NCBI GenBank assembly: GCA_013812235.1
Contig: JACCTU010000133.1
Coordinates: 1-38,180 of the forward strand
Source of the DNA: Actinomycetota bacterium
GTDB lineage: Bacteria; Actinomycetota; Thermoleophilia; Gaiellales; Gaiellaceae
Length of the DNA: 38,180 nucleotides
Direction: 5' to 3'
The position numbers were made by a program, and so were the translations under genes. The notes under the pieces are model-generated. The model ran no database searches. It was not told the origin of the DNA and saw only the letters and a program-made list of their open reading frames with translations. Shown here one piece after another: positions 17,227 through 24,411 of this stretch; the stretch's first letter is position 1; each line of letters starts with the position of its first letter.

Positions 17227-17895
17227 ATGAGGCGCGCGCGCGTCCTGATCGCCGACCCCCTCCCGCTTTTCCGCGCCGGCGTCCGCAACCTGCTCAGGCG
17301 TGAGAGCGACCTCGAGGTGCTCGAAGCGAGCAGCTCCGACGACGCCGCCGCACTCCTCGCGGGCGGCGATGCGGAGATCGCGCTCATCGACCTCGACCTG
17401 CCCCCCACCGGAGGCATCGACCTCGTCCGCCGCGTGCGTTCGCGCACTCGCGCGGCGATGATCGTCTGGTCGCTCGAGCCGTCCCGCGACGCGGTGCTCG
17501 AGTCGATCACCGCGGGCGCCCACGGCTTCTTGCACAAGGAGATCTCGCCGACAGGGCTCATGCGCGCGCTGCGCGGGACCGTGAACGGCGAAGCGCCACT
17601 GTCGCGCGACATGGCGGCGCTGATGATCGACGCTATCCACACGCTCGAGGCGCGATCGAAGGCGCGCGAACGCGCGGCCGTGCTTTCGGAACGCGAGAAG
17701 GAAGTGCTCACGTTCGTCGCACGTGGCGCTCGGAACCGCGAGATCGCCGAGGAGTTGACGATCTCCGAGTTCACCGTCAAGCGGCACATGCAGAACATCC
17801 TCCAGAAACTGGATGTGCCTTCGCGCCGCGCCGCGGCCGCGTTCTACGTCTCGGCGTACCGCGACGATGCGGTCGCCGAGGGGAGGTCGGCATGA
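17227..17895 (+). CDS. NarL/FixJ-family response regulator
   Basis: Two-domain DNA-binding response regulator. The receiver domain (about residues 1-120) has VLIADPLPLF, the phosphoacceptor in IALIDLDLPPTGG (D55) and the conserved lysine in HGFLHKEISP. The C-terminal LuxR-type helix-turn-helix reads LSEREKEVLTFVARGARNREIAEELTISEFTVKRHMQNILQKL. I start at ATG 17227 (MRRARVLIAD); ATG 17167 is in frame, adds 20 residues and has AGGAA upstream, so it cannot be excluded. No histidine kinase is next to it. It overlaps the following receiver-like gene by 4 nt (ATGA). Confidence 0.92.
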   Translation: MRRARVLIADPLPLFRAGVRNLLRRESDLEVLEASSSDDAAALLAGGDAEIALIDLDLPPTGGIDLVRRVRSRTRAAMIVWSLEPSRDAVLESITAGAHGFLHKEISPTGLMRALRGTVNGEAPLSRDMAALMIDAIHTLEARSKARERAAVLSEREKEVLTFVARGARNREIAEELTISEFTVKRHMQNILQKLDVPSRRAAAAFYVSAYRDDAVAEGRSA

Positions 17896-18260
17896 GCGAG
17901 CGCGACGCGCCGCTCGTCGCCGTGATCTGCGCGGTCCCGCTGCTCGGCGAGGCGGTGACCGGCGCTCTCGAAGGCCTCGCCGAGTGCAAGTTCATTCCGG
18001 CCCGCCAGCCGGAGCTCGGCGGCCTCCTGAAGTCGCTCCAGCCGGATGCGATCGTCGTCGACGACGAGCACGAAGGCGCCGTCGCGGCGACGTACGCGAG
18101 GTTCGCGCGCGTGCCGGTGATCTTAATCTCGTTGCGTGAGAACACGGTGCAGCTGCTCGACGACGGCCTCTGGGTGTATCCGGAGGAGAGTGGCGCGTCG
18201 GCGGAGTCGATCCGTAACCTCGTTGCCGGCGGGATCTACGGCCGGCGGGCGCTGCGGTAA
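17892..18260 (+). CDS. Small receiver-like protein, atypical (pseudo-receiver)
   Basis: A 122-residue protein with the size and strand pattern of a single receiver domain (VAVICAVPLLGEAVTGALEG, DAIVVDDEHEGA, VPVILISLREN, then WVYPEESG). The aspartate after the third strand survives (IVVDD), but the acidic pair expected after the first strand is missing (ICAVP) and the lysine after the fifth strand is not visible. It is probably unable to be phosphorylated normally. The ATGA overlap with the NarL-type gene suggests the two are made together and may bind each other. Family assignment is by pattern only. Confidence 0.6.
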   Translation: MSERDAPLVAVICAVPLLGEAVTGALEGLAECKFIPARQPELGGLLKSLQPDAIVVDDEHEGAVAATYARFARVPVILISLRENTVQLLDDGLWVYPEESGASAESIRNLVAGGIYGRRALR

Positions 18261-18330
18261 CGCACTCGAGGACAAGCCTCAACCTCGAGTAGAGGTCGAT
18301 TGTCGCTTCGGTCGTCGCGCGGCCGAGACG

Positions 18331-19059
18331 TCAGCCCCGCGCAGCCTGAGCTGCGAACGCCAGGGCGATCAGGAGCAGAGCGACGCCGATCAGGCGGCGC
18401 AGCGTCTCCTCGGAGAGCCCGCCGGTGACCCGCGCGCCGAGCCACGCTCCGGGGAGAGCGCCTGCCAGACCTGCCGCGAGAAGGTCCCACTCGACCTGGA
18501 GCTTCGCCGCGTGCGCTGCGAAAGCGGCGACGCCGAGCGCGAAGCCGACCACGAGGTTCGTGCCGACGGCCTTGTGCGCGCTCAGACCGACGGCGCCGAT
18601 GAGCGTGGGCATCCGGAGCGTGCCGAGGATGACGCCGATCGCTCCGCCGACGAGCCCGATCGCGAAGCCGAGGATGCCGGCGGGCCAGAGGCGCGGCTCC
18701 GCGCGCGGTCGAGCGCGAACAGGTCGCACGAGCAAGTCGATGCCGTTCCACGCGAGAACCGTGGCGATCACTGCGAAGAGCAGGCGCTCCGGCACGCTCG
18801 ACCCGATGAGCGCGCCGACCACCGCGCCGACGACGGACGGGGGCGTCATCCAGGCGATGACGCGCCAGTCGACGCGGCCCTCGCGCGCGTGGCGCCAGCC
18901 GCCCGCCGCAGCGGCCACGGCGCTGATCGCGATGTTCGTCCCCGCGGCCGCAGCCGGGTTGCCGGCGGCGAGCAGGATCGCGGGCAACCGGAGTGTCCCG
19001 AGCACGAGGCCGACGACCGACCCGACGTACCCCGCCGCGAACGACGCGGCGAAGGTCAG
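18331..19059 (-). CDS. TSUP (TauE/SafE) family membrane protein, probable CTG start
   Basis: Integral membrane protein of the TSUP permease family, a group that exports organosulfur compounds or sulfite and others of unknown substrate. It has two repeated halves: VVGLVLGTLRLPAILLA ... GTNIAISAVAAAAGG and LVGGAIGVILGTLRMPTLIG ... GTNLVVGFALG. The track start (GTG 19005) cuts away most of the first helix. In frame upstream, before the stop TGA, there is no ATG, GTG or TTG, only CTG 19080 and CTG 19059. CTG 19059 overlaps the adenosyltransferase TGA as CTGA, exactly like the ATGA and GTGA joints elsewhere here, and restores TFAASFAAGYVGSVVG. I prefer it, giving 242 residues. Confidence 0.72.
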   Translation of the reverse strand: MTFAASFAAGYVGSVVGLVLGTLRLPAILLAAGNPAAAAGTNIAISAVAAAAGGWRHAREGRVDWRVIAWMTPPSVVGAVVGALIGSSVPERLLFAVIATVLAWNGIDLLVRPVRARPRAEPRLWPAGILGFAIGLVGGAIGVILGTLRMPTLIGAVGLSAHKAVGTNLVVGFALGVAAFAAHAAKLQVEWDLLAAGLAGALPGAWLGARVTGGLSEETLRRLIGVALLLIALAFAAQAARG

Positions 19060-19628
19060 CGCGAGCTGCCCGGCTTCCAGAGCGGCTCACCGCGCCCGGC
19101 AGCCGCGTTCGCCGCGCGGGCGAGGATGAAGAGGAGGTCGGAGAGGCGATTGAGGTAGACGACGGCGAGCGGGTTGACGGGCGCCGCCAGCGCGTCGCGC
19201 TCAGCGCGACGGCAAACGGCGCGCGCGACGTGGATCCGCGCGGCACCCTCCTCCCCGCCCGGCAGCACGAAGCTCTTCAGCTCGGGAAGGTCGGCGTTGA
19301 AGACGTCGCAGTCGGCCTCGAGCGCGTCGACCTGCTTTTGCGTGGTGCGCAGCTTGTCGTCCGAGCCCTCCCACGGGACGGAGAGGTCGGCGCCCACGTC
19401 GAACAGCTCGTTCTGCACGCGCACGAGCACCGCGCGGATCGCGTCGGGAAGCGAACCCTCGAGCGCGACGCCGATCAGCGAGTTCAGCTCGTCGACCGCC
19501 CCGAAGGCACCGATCCGCGGGTCGAGCTTCGAGGCGCGCGACCCATCGCCGAGCGACGTCTCGCCGCGGTCACCACCGCGAGTGTAGATCTTCGTCAGCT
19601 GGACGGGCTCGTCGCGGTTGCGGGGCAC
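19056..19628 (-). CDS. Cob(I)alamin adenosyltransferase (PduO type)
   Basis: Adenosylates cob(I)alamin with ATP to make adenosylcobalamin, the cofactor of the mutase encoded 2 kb away. The 190-residue protein shows the ATP-binding KIYTRGGDRGETSLGDG near the N-terminus, GAVDELNSLIG, LPGGEEGAARIHVARAVCRRAER and the C-terminal YLNRLSDLLFILAR. The start is GTG 19628; TAATCT lies 6 nt upstream, fitting a leaderless transcript. It is divergent from the GNAT gene with 19 nt between starts and overlaps the TSUP gene at its 3' end. Confidence 0.95.
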   Translation of the reverse strand: MPRNRDEPVQLTKIYTRGGDRGETSLGDGSRASKLDPRIGAFGAVDELNSLIGVALEGSLPDAIRAVLVRVQNELFDVGADLSVPWEGSDDKLRTTQKQVDALEADCDVFNADLPELKSFVLPGGEEGAARIHVARAVCRRAERDALAAPVNPLAVVYLNRLSDLLFILARAANAAAGRGEPLWKPGSSR

Positions 19629-19633
19629 GAGCG

Positions 19634-19640
19634 TAGATTA
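19634..19640. promoter_or_regulatory. Overlapping divergent -10 elements (TAGATTA)
   Basis: The heptamer TAGATTA gives TAGATT on the plus strand, 8 nt before the GNAT ATG, and TAATCT on the minus strand, 6 nt before the adenosyltransferase GTG. Both spacings predict leaderless or nearly leaderless mRNAs. No ribosome binding site fits in either leader. Confidence 0.55.
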
Positions 19641-19647
19641 GGCGCCG

Positions 19648-20085
19648 ATGCGGCTGCGACGTGGCGAGCCCGAGGATGTGGCGCCGATCGCGCGAATGAT
19701 GCGTTCCACCTACGACCGGATGACGTACATCCCGCGGCTCCACACTCCCGAGGAAGACCTCGCCTACATCGCGGGCCTCTTCGCCGATCACGAGGTGTGG
19801 GTCGCGGGCGACGGCGACGGCGTCCTCGGCTTCGCGCTCCTCTCGGCCGACCAGCTGCTCCAGCTCCACGTCTCCCCCGACGAGCAGAACAAGGGCATCG
19901 GCGGCCGGCTGCTCGCCCGGGCCAAGGAGCGCCGCCCCGACGGCTTCTCGCTCTGGGTCTTCCAGAAGAACGAGGGTGCACGTCGCTTCTACGAACGCCA
20001 CGGGCTCGGGCTCGTCCGCGTGACGGACGGGCAGGGCAACGAGGAGAACGAGCCCGACGCGCAGTACGAGTGGCGTCCGCTTTAG
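19648..20085 (+). CDS. GNAT-family N-acetyltransferase
   Basis: Acyl-CoA-dependent N-acetyltransferase of 145 residues; substrate unknown. The acetyl-CoA motif A is LQLHVSPDEQNKGIGGRLLARAKE (Q/RxxGxG/A type), and the C-terminal motif FQKNEGARRFYERHGL is typical of GNAT enzymes acting on small molecules or protein N-termini. It is divergent from the adenosyltransferase gene and ends just before REP-like copy B. The first part ARMMRSTYDRMTYIPRLHTPEED is unusual but fits the substrate-binding helices. Confidence 0.88.
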   Translation: MRLRRGEPEDVAPIARMMRSTYDRMTYIPRLHTPEEDLAYIAGLFADHEVWVAGDGDGVLGFALLSADQLLQLHVSPDEQNKGIGGRLLARAKERRPDGFSLWVFQKNEGARRFYERHGLGLVRVTDGQGNEENEPDAQYEWRPL

Positions 20086-20087
20086 GC

Positions 20088-20157
20088 GTGCCCCGGTGCC
20101 AGGTACCAGGCCGTGCCTACTTTGGCCGTGCGCAGGTGCCAGACACAGGGCACGGCC
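20088..20157. repeat. REP-like inverted pair (copy B), 3' flank of RAYT gene
   Basis: Two units, GTGCCCCGGTGCCAGGTACC and GCAGGTGCCAGACACAGGG, share the GGTGCC core with copies A and C. The pair fills the gap between the GNAT stop and the transposase stop. Confidence 0.78.
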
Positions 20158-20158
20158 T

Positions 20159-20722
20159 TCAGACCCGACGAGCGTCGAGCGAAGCCTGGACGAACGCCTG
20201 AAACCGTCCCCGTGCGATCGTCTGGTTGGGGTGGAAGAGTTGGAGGATCGCGCCGCCGGACAGGAAGTCCGGTGCCCAGGCGGCGCCGCAAACCGCGTTA
20301 TAGCTGCTCCACTCCCACTCGCTCGGGTGGTCGCACATTCCCGCGCGCACCGGATTGAGCAGGACGTAGCGGATCGCACCGAGCAGCTGCTCGTCGGTCG
20401 TGACGAGCGTGGAAGAATAGCGCCGTTCGAAGACGTGGCCCGTGAAGAGGTAGCGGCGGTTGTAGCGTCGTGCCCAGCGGGAGTTCAGCCGGTGCATGCC
20501 GGCTGCGATGTTCGCTTCACGCGTTTGCAGGACGAAGTGGTAGTGGTTCGTCATCAGGCAGAAGCCGTACGTTTCCCACCCCATCAGGGTCGCGACGTCG
20601 TGGTAGATCCCGAGCAACGCCGCGCGATCCAGATCGTTGTGAAAGATCGGTGCGCGCCTGTTGCCGCGCGCGGTGACGTGGTAGACGGCGCCCTCGGTCT
20701 GCGGACGATGGTTGCGACCCAC
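20159..20722 (-). CDS. REP-associated tyrosine transposase (RAYT, Y1_Tnp family)
   Basis: HUH-type single-strand DNA transposase of the IS200/IS605-like Y1 fold, here 187 residues. The metal-binding HUH motif is MTNHYHFVL (H60, H62) and the catalytic tyrosine lies in AIRYVLLNPVRAGM (Y119), the form typical of REP-associated enzymes. GAVYHVTARGN at the N-terminus and HVFERRYSS are also family marks. The start is GTG 20722. It is framed by palindromic repeats on both sides, the expected RAYT-REP arrangement. The frame is open with no visible lesion, so it may be functional. Confidence 0.92.
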   Translation of the reverse strand: MGRNHRPQTEGAVYHVTARGNRRAPIFHNDLDRAALLGIYHDVATLMGWETYGFCLMTNHYHFVLQTREANIAAGMHRLNSRWARRYNRRYLFTGHVFERRYSSTLVTTDEQLLGAIRYVLLNPVRAGMCDHPSEWEWSSYNAVCGAAWAPDFLSGGAILQLFHPNQTIARGRFQAFVQASLDARRV

Positions 20723-20773
20723 CGTTCCACGATGACGTCACGAGAAGCGCAGTCGGCCGCTTGGAGCGAAATG

Positions 20774-20829
20774 GACACAGGGCCGGCGCACGTTTGTGAC
20801 ATGCCCTGGTGCCTGGCACCGGGGCACGC
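20774..20829. repeat. REP-like palindromes (copy C), 5' flank of RAYT gene
   Basis: The main hairpin is TGCCCTGGTGCC-T-GGCACCGGGGCA (20802-20826): 12 paired positions with one G-T. A weaker unit (GACACAGGGCCGG) precedes it and resembles the end of copy B. The hairpin core matches copy A closely. Confidence 0.78.
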
Positions 20830-20838
20830 CTCGAACGG

Positions 20839-22008
20839 TCACCCCTGCGCGAGCGTCTGCTCGTGCCAGCGCAGCCCGAGCACCGAGCGGGCGATCACGA
20901 TGCGTTGGATCTCGCTCGTGCCCTCGTAGATCTCCGTGATCTTCGCGTCGCGGTAGTAACGCTCGACCGGGAACTCCTTCGTGTACCCGTACCCGCCGAG
21001 GATCTGGATCGCCTCGCCGGTCTGGCGGCGCGCCATCTCCGAGGCGAAGAGCTTCGCCTTCGCGCCCTCCTCGGTGTGCGGGCGGCCCTCCTGCTTCAGC
21101 CAGGCGGCGCGGTAGACGAGCAGCCGCGCAGCGTCGATCTCGGTCGCCATGTCGGCGAGCTTGAACTGGATCGCCTGGTGCTCGCCGATCGCCTTGCCGA
21201 AGGTGCGCCGCTCCTTCGCGTACTCGCGCGCGACGTCGAACGCCGCCTGCGCGATTCCCAACGCCTGGGCTGCGATGCCGATCCGCCCGCCGTCGAGCGT
21301 CGCCATCGCGACCTTGAACCCCTTGCCCTCCTCGTGCAGCAGGCGGTCGCGTCCGACGGTCGCGCCCTCGATCGAGATGTCGTTCGTGCACGACGAGTTC
21401 AGTCCCAGCTTCTCCTCGTCGCGCGTCACACGCACGTGCTCCGCGTCCAGCACGAACGCCGACACACCCTTGGCACCCGGCGTCTCCCGGTCCGTTCGCG
21501 CGAAGAGTAGGAACGTCGACGCGTGCGCGCCGTTCGTGATCCACTGCTTCGCCCCGGTGATGCGCCACCCGGTCCCGTCCGACTCGGCGCGCGTGCGAAG
21601 CGCACCAGCGTCCGAGCCTGCCTCGGGCTCGGTCAGCGCGAACGCGCCGATCCCTTCACCGCGCGCGAGCGGCGGCACGAAGCGCGCGCGCTGCTCGTCC
21701 GTCCCGAACATGAGCAGCGGCAGCGTGCACGCGCTCGTGTGGACGGCGACCGTCACACCGACGCCGGCGTCGGCACGCGAGAGCTCCTCGAGCACGAGGA
21801 TGTACGAGAGAAAGTCAGCGCCCGCACCCCCGTACTCCTCGGGAATGCAGACGCCCATCAGCCCGAGCTCGGCGAGCTTCCCGTACAGCTCGCGCGGGAA
21901 GCGGTGCTCGCGGTCCCACACGGCCGCGTTCGGCTCGATCTCGGCCTGCGCGACGTCCCGCGCGAGCGCCTGGATCTCGCGCTGGTCGTCGGTCAGCTCG
22001 AAGTGCAT
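20839..22008 (-). CDS. Acyl-CoA dehydrogenase
   Basis: FAD enzyme for the first step of beta-oxidation, giving electrons to ETF (etfBA in this window). Starting at ATG 22008 (MHFELTDDQREIQ) it has 389 residues; the track's start at 22149 is too long. FAD and substrate motifs are FALTEPEAGSDAG and WITNGAHASTFLLFART, then RRTFGKAIGEHQAIQFKLADMATEIDAARLL and the catalytic glutamate in ITEIYEGTSEIQR (E362), the short-chain/butyryl position. Chain-length preference is inferred from that residue only. A TACGAT hexamer 10 nt upstream is a likely -10. Confidence 0.95.
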   Translation of the reverse strand: MHFELTDDQREIQALARDVAQAEIEPNAAVWDREHRFPRELYGKLAELGLMGVCIPEEYGGAGADFLSYILVLEELSRADAGVGVTVAVHTSACTLPLLMFGTDEQRARFVPPLARGEGIGAFALTEPEAGSDAGALRTRAESDGTGWRITGAKQWITNGAHASTFLLFARTDRETPGAKGVSAFVLDAEHVRVTRDEEKLGLNSSCTNDISIEGATVGRDRLLHEEGKGFKVAMATLDGGRIGIAAQALGIAQAAFDVAREYAKERRTFGKAIGEHQAIQFKLADMATEIDAARLLVYRAAWLKQEGRPHTEEGAKAKLFASEMARRQTGEAIQILGGYGYTKEFPVERYYRDAKITEIYEGTSEIQRIVIARSVLGLRWHEQTLAQG

Positions 22009-22017
22009 CGGCGGGAC

Positions 22018-22024
22018 TATCGTA
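22018..22024. promoter_or_regulatory. Overlapping divergent -10 elements (TATCGTA)
   Basis: TATCGTA gives TATCGT on the plus strand, 7 nt before the lipoprotein GTG (22031), and TACGAT on the minus strand, 10 nt before the acyl-CoA dehydrogenase ATG (22008). The plus-strand spacing supports GTG 22031 over GTG 22025 as the start. Confidence 0.55.
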
Positions 22025-22030
22025 GTGACG

Positions 22031-22453
22031 GTGCGAGCCGCCGGCCTCGTCGCGCTTGTCGCCTTCGTCCTGACGGGCTGCGGAGGCGGCGATCCCTCGC
22101 CCCAGAGCGTCGTCCGCGCCTGGTCCGAAGCGGTCAACTCCGACGACAATGAGGGCGCGGCGCGGCTCTTCGCCGAAGGCGCGCGCGTCGTGCAGGGCGC
22201 GTCGGTTCGGCGGCTCGAGACCTTCGCAGAGGCTCAGGCCTGGAACGCCGCGCTCCCCTGCGCAGGCCGCATCCTTAGCCTCAGCGAACGAGGCGACACC
22301 GTGCGCGCGACGTTCCTGCTCGCGAACCGCCGCCGCAGCCGCTGCGACGGACCTGGCGCGCGGGCACTCGCGCTCGTCCGCGTGCGCGAAGGCAAGATCG
22401 TGCTCTGGCACCAGCTCGAGGTGCCGATCGAGCAGGAAGAGCAGCCGGTCTAG
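22031..22453 (+). CDS. Small lipoprotein, possibly NTF2/SnoaL-like
   Basis: Secreted lipoprotein of 140 residues. A short signal peptide ends in the lipobox LTGC (VALVAFVLTGCGGGD), so the cysteine would be lipidated. The mature part (PQSVVRAWSEAVNSDDNEGAARLFAEGARVV ... GKIVLWHQLEVP) looks like the NTF2/SnoaL-type cone fold common in extracytoplasmic proteins; this is by pattern and not certain. The track's 434-residue frame is spurious upstream. The TAG stop shares a CTAG (22450-22453) with the stop of the convergent HD-GYP gene. Confidence 0.75.
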   Translation: MRAAGLVALVAFVLTGCGGGDPSPQSVVRAWSEAVNSDDNEGAARLFAEGARVVQGASVRRLETFAEAQAWNAALPCAGRILSLSERGDTVRATFLLANRRRSRCDGPGARALALVRVREGKIVLWHQLEVPIEQEEQPV

Positions 22454-23523
22454 AGAGCGGTCTCGAACTCCCTGCGCACCTCGCGCAGGGACGACTCGCA
22501 GGCGCGGAACGCGTCGACGACGTCGGGGTCGAACTGACGCCCGGATTGCGAGAGGATCTCGTCGTGCGCGGCCGACCAGGTAAGCGCCGAGCGGTACACC
22601 CGATCGCTCGTCATCGCGTCCAGAGTGTCCGCCACCGCGAAGATCCTCGCCCCGGTCGGGATCTCCTCGCGCACGAGCCGGTCCGGGTAGCCCTCGCCGT
22701 CCCAGCGCTCGTGGTGCGAGCGCACGATGTGCATGCCGGGGCCCTGCAGCAGCGCGACACCGGCGAGCATCTGCTCACCGAGAACGGTGTGGGTCTGCAT
22801 CAGCGCACGCTCCGGCTCGTTGAGCGGCGCGGGCTTTTGCAGCACCCGGTCCGGGATCCCGATCTTGCCGACGTCGTGGAGCAGGAACCCGTACTCGGCG
22901 GACGGATCGTCCGCGAGCTCGGTGCCCATCGTGCGCGCGAGCTCGAGCGCGTAGCGCTGCACGCGCTGCGAATGCGCTCGTGTGCGGGTGTCCTTCGACT
23001 CCAGAGCGCTGGCGAAGGCGGCCACAGTCTGGCGGTAGGCCTCCTGCACGAGCGACCGTTGTGCGCGCTCGACCTGCAGGAGATGGCGCAGGTCGCGGGC
23101 GTAGAGGAGCAGCTGCTCCTCCTCGCTGCCGCTCTTCTTCGTCGCGCGGAACGGAACGCCGTACAGACCCCCCGAGAGCCGCTCGACCACGGCGAGGAGC
23201 TCAAGCGGACTGAAGGGCTTCGGCACGTACGCCTCGGCGCCGGCAGCGTCCTCGGCGACGCGCGTACCGCCCTCGGATCCCGAGAGCAGGACGACCGCGA
23301 TGTCCCGCGTCTCGCGGCTCGACTTCAGCTCACGGCAGAACTCGAGCCCGTCCATGCCGGGCATCACGACGTCGAGCACGATCACATCGGGGGGATCCGC
23401 TCGAATCAACTCGCGCGCCTCGACGGCTCCTGCGGCCTCGTCGACGTCGATGTCGAAGACGTCGAAGGTCATGCGCAGAAGCGCCCTGAGACCCGCGTCG
23501 TCGTCAACGAGCAACACCCGCAC
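22450..23523 (-). CDS. Response regulator with HD-GYP domain (probable c-di-GMP phosphodiesterase)
   Basis: A receiver domain (VLLVDDDAGLRALLRM, VIVLDVVMPGMDGLEF, YVPKPFSPLEL) is joined by a helical linker to an HD-GYP domain. The metal-binding and signature residues are present: HSQRVQRYALELA, LLHDVGKIGIPDRVLQKP (HD), MQTHTVLGEQML, VRSHHERWDGEGYPDRL (HH and GYP) and ARIFAVADTLDAMTSDRVYR. HD-GYP enzymes hydrolyse c-di-GMP or related dinucleotides. Length 357; start GTG 23523 with GGGAGG upstream. No partner kinase is in the window. Its stop overlaps the lipoprotein stop through CTAG. Confidence 0.94.
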   Translation of the reverse strand: MRVLLVDDDAGLRALLRMTFDVFDIDVDEAAGAVEARELIRADPPDVIVLDVVMPGMDGLEFCRELKSSRETRDIAVVLLSGSEGGTRVAEDAAGAEAYVPKPFSPLELLAVVERLSGGLYGVPFRATKKSGSEEEQLLLYARDLRHLLQVERAQRSLVQEAYRQTVAAFASALESKDTRTRAHSQRVQRYALELARTMGTELADDPSAEYGFLLHDVGKIGIPDRVLQKPAPLNEPERALMQTHTVLGEQMLAGVALLQGPGMHIVRSHHERWDGEGYPDRLVREEIPTGARIFAVADTLDAMTSDRVYRSALTWSAAHDEILSQSGRQFDPDVVDAFRACESSLREVRREFETAL

Positions 23524-23580
23524 CCTTACGTCCTCCCTTTCTGGGGCCGATATCGGCAGCGAAAGTGGGCGGCTTGAGAG

Positions 23581-24411
23581 CTAGTACTCGAAGAATCCCC
23601 GCTTGGTCTTCCGGCCCAGTCGGCCGCCGGTCACGTAGTCCGTCAGCAGCGGGCACGGAGCGTAGCGGTCGTCGCCGAGCCCCTCCTGAAGCACCTTCAT
23701 GATCGCAACGCAGGTGTCCAGGCCGATCAGGTCGGCCAGGGCGAGCGGGCCCATCGGGTGAGCGAAGCCGAGCTTCGCGATCGTGTCGATCGCCTCCGCT
23801 TCGGCCACCCCGTCGTGGAGCGCCCAGACCGCCTCGTTGATGAATGGCATCAGGATGCGGTTCGAGACGAAGCCGGGGAAGTCGTTCGCCTCGGCCGGCA
23901 CCTTCCCGAGCTCTTTCGCGAGCTCGACGATCGAGCGGGCGGTCTCATCCGACGTGTCGCGCCCGCGGACGACCTCCACGAGCTTCAGCACGGGCACCGG
24001 GTTGAAGAAGTGCATGCCGATCACCCGGTCGGGTCGTTGCGTGCCGGCCGCGAGCGACGAGATCGGGATCGAGGACGTGTTGGACGCGAGCACCGCCTCA
24101 GGCGGAAGCGTGGCGTCGGCGCGCCGGAATACGTCGAGCTTCGCGTCGGCGTCCTCGACGACTGCCTCGACCATCAGGTCGGCCGGGACGATCTCCTCGA
24201 CGGCGCTCACGCGCGCGAGCACGTCGTCCGGCGCAGCTCCGCCCTTCTCTGCGAGCTTCGCGAGGCTCTTGCGCATTGCCTCGAGCGCGCGGTCGGTGGC
24301 GCCGGGCTGCTCGTCGTAGAGCGACAAACGGCGCCCCGAGCCCGCGACGACCTGAGCGATGCCGCCGCCCATCTGCCCCGCACCGACGACGAGAACGTGC
24401 TCGAACGTCAT
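23581..24411 (-). CDS. 3-hydroxyacyl-CoA (3-hydroxybutyryl-CoA) dehydrogenase
   Basis: NAD-dependent oxidation of 3-hydroxyacyl-CoA. The true start is ATG 24411 (MTFEHVLVVGAGQ), giving 276 residues; the track's longer frame is an artefact. The Rossmann motif is VVGAGQMGGGIAQ, then VEAVVEDADAK, LASNTSSIPIS, the catalytic histidine region GMHFFNPVPVLKLVEVV, NDFPGFVSNRI and the C-terminal AHPMGPLALADLIGLD with GRKTKRGFFEY. It is the single-function form without a hydratase domain. The ATGA overlap with the small secreted protein upstream links it to the thiolase gene. Confidence 0.95.
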   Translation of the reverse strand: MTFEHVLVVGAGQMGGGIAQVVAGSGRRLSLYDEQPGATDRALEAMRKSLAKLAEKGGAAPDDVLARVSAVEEIVPADLMVEAVVEDADAKLDVFRRADATLPPEAVLASNTSSIPISSLAAGTQRPDRVIGMHFFNPVPVLKLVEVVRGRDTSDETARSIVELAKELGKVPAEANDFPGFVSNRILMPFINEAVWALHDGVAEAEAIDTIAKLGFAHPMGPLALADLIGLDTCVAIMKVLQEGLGDDRYAPCPLLTDYVTGGRLGRKTKRGFFEY

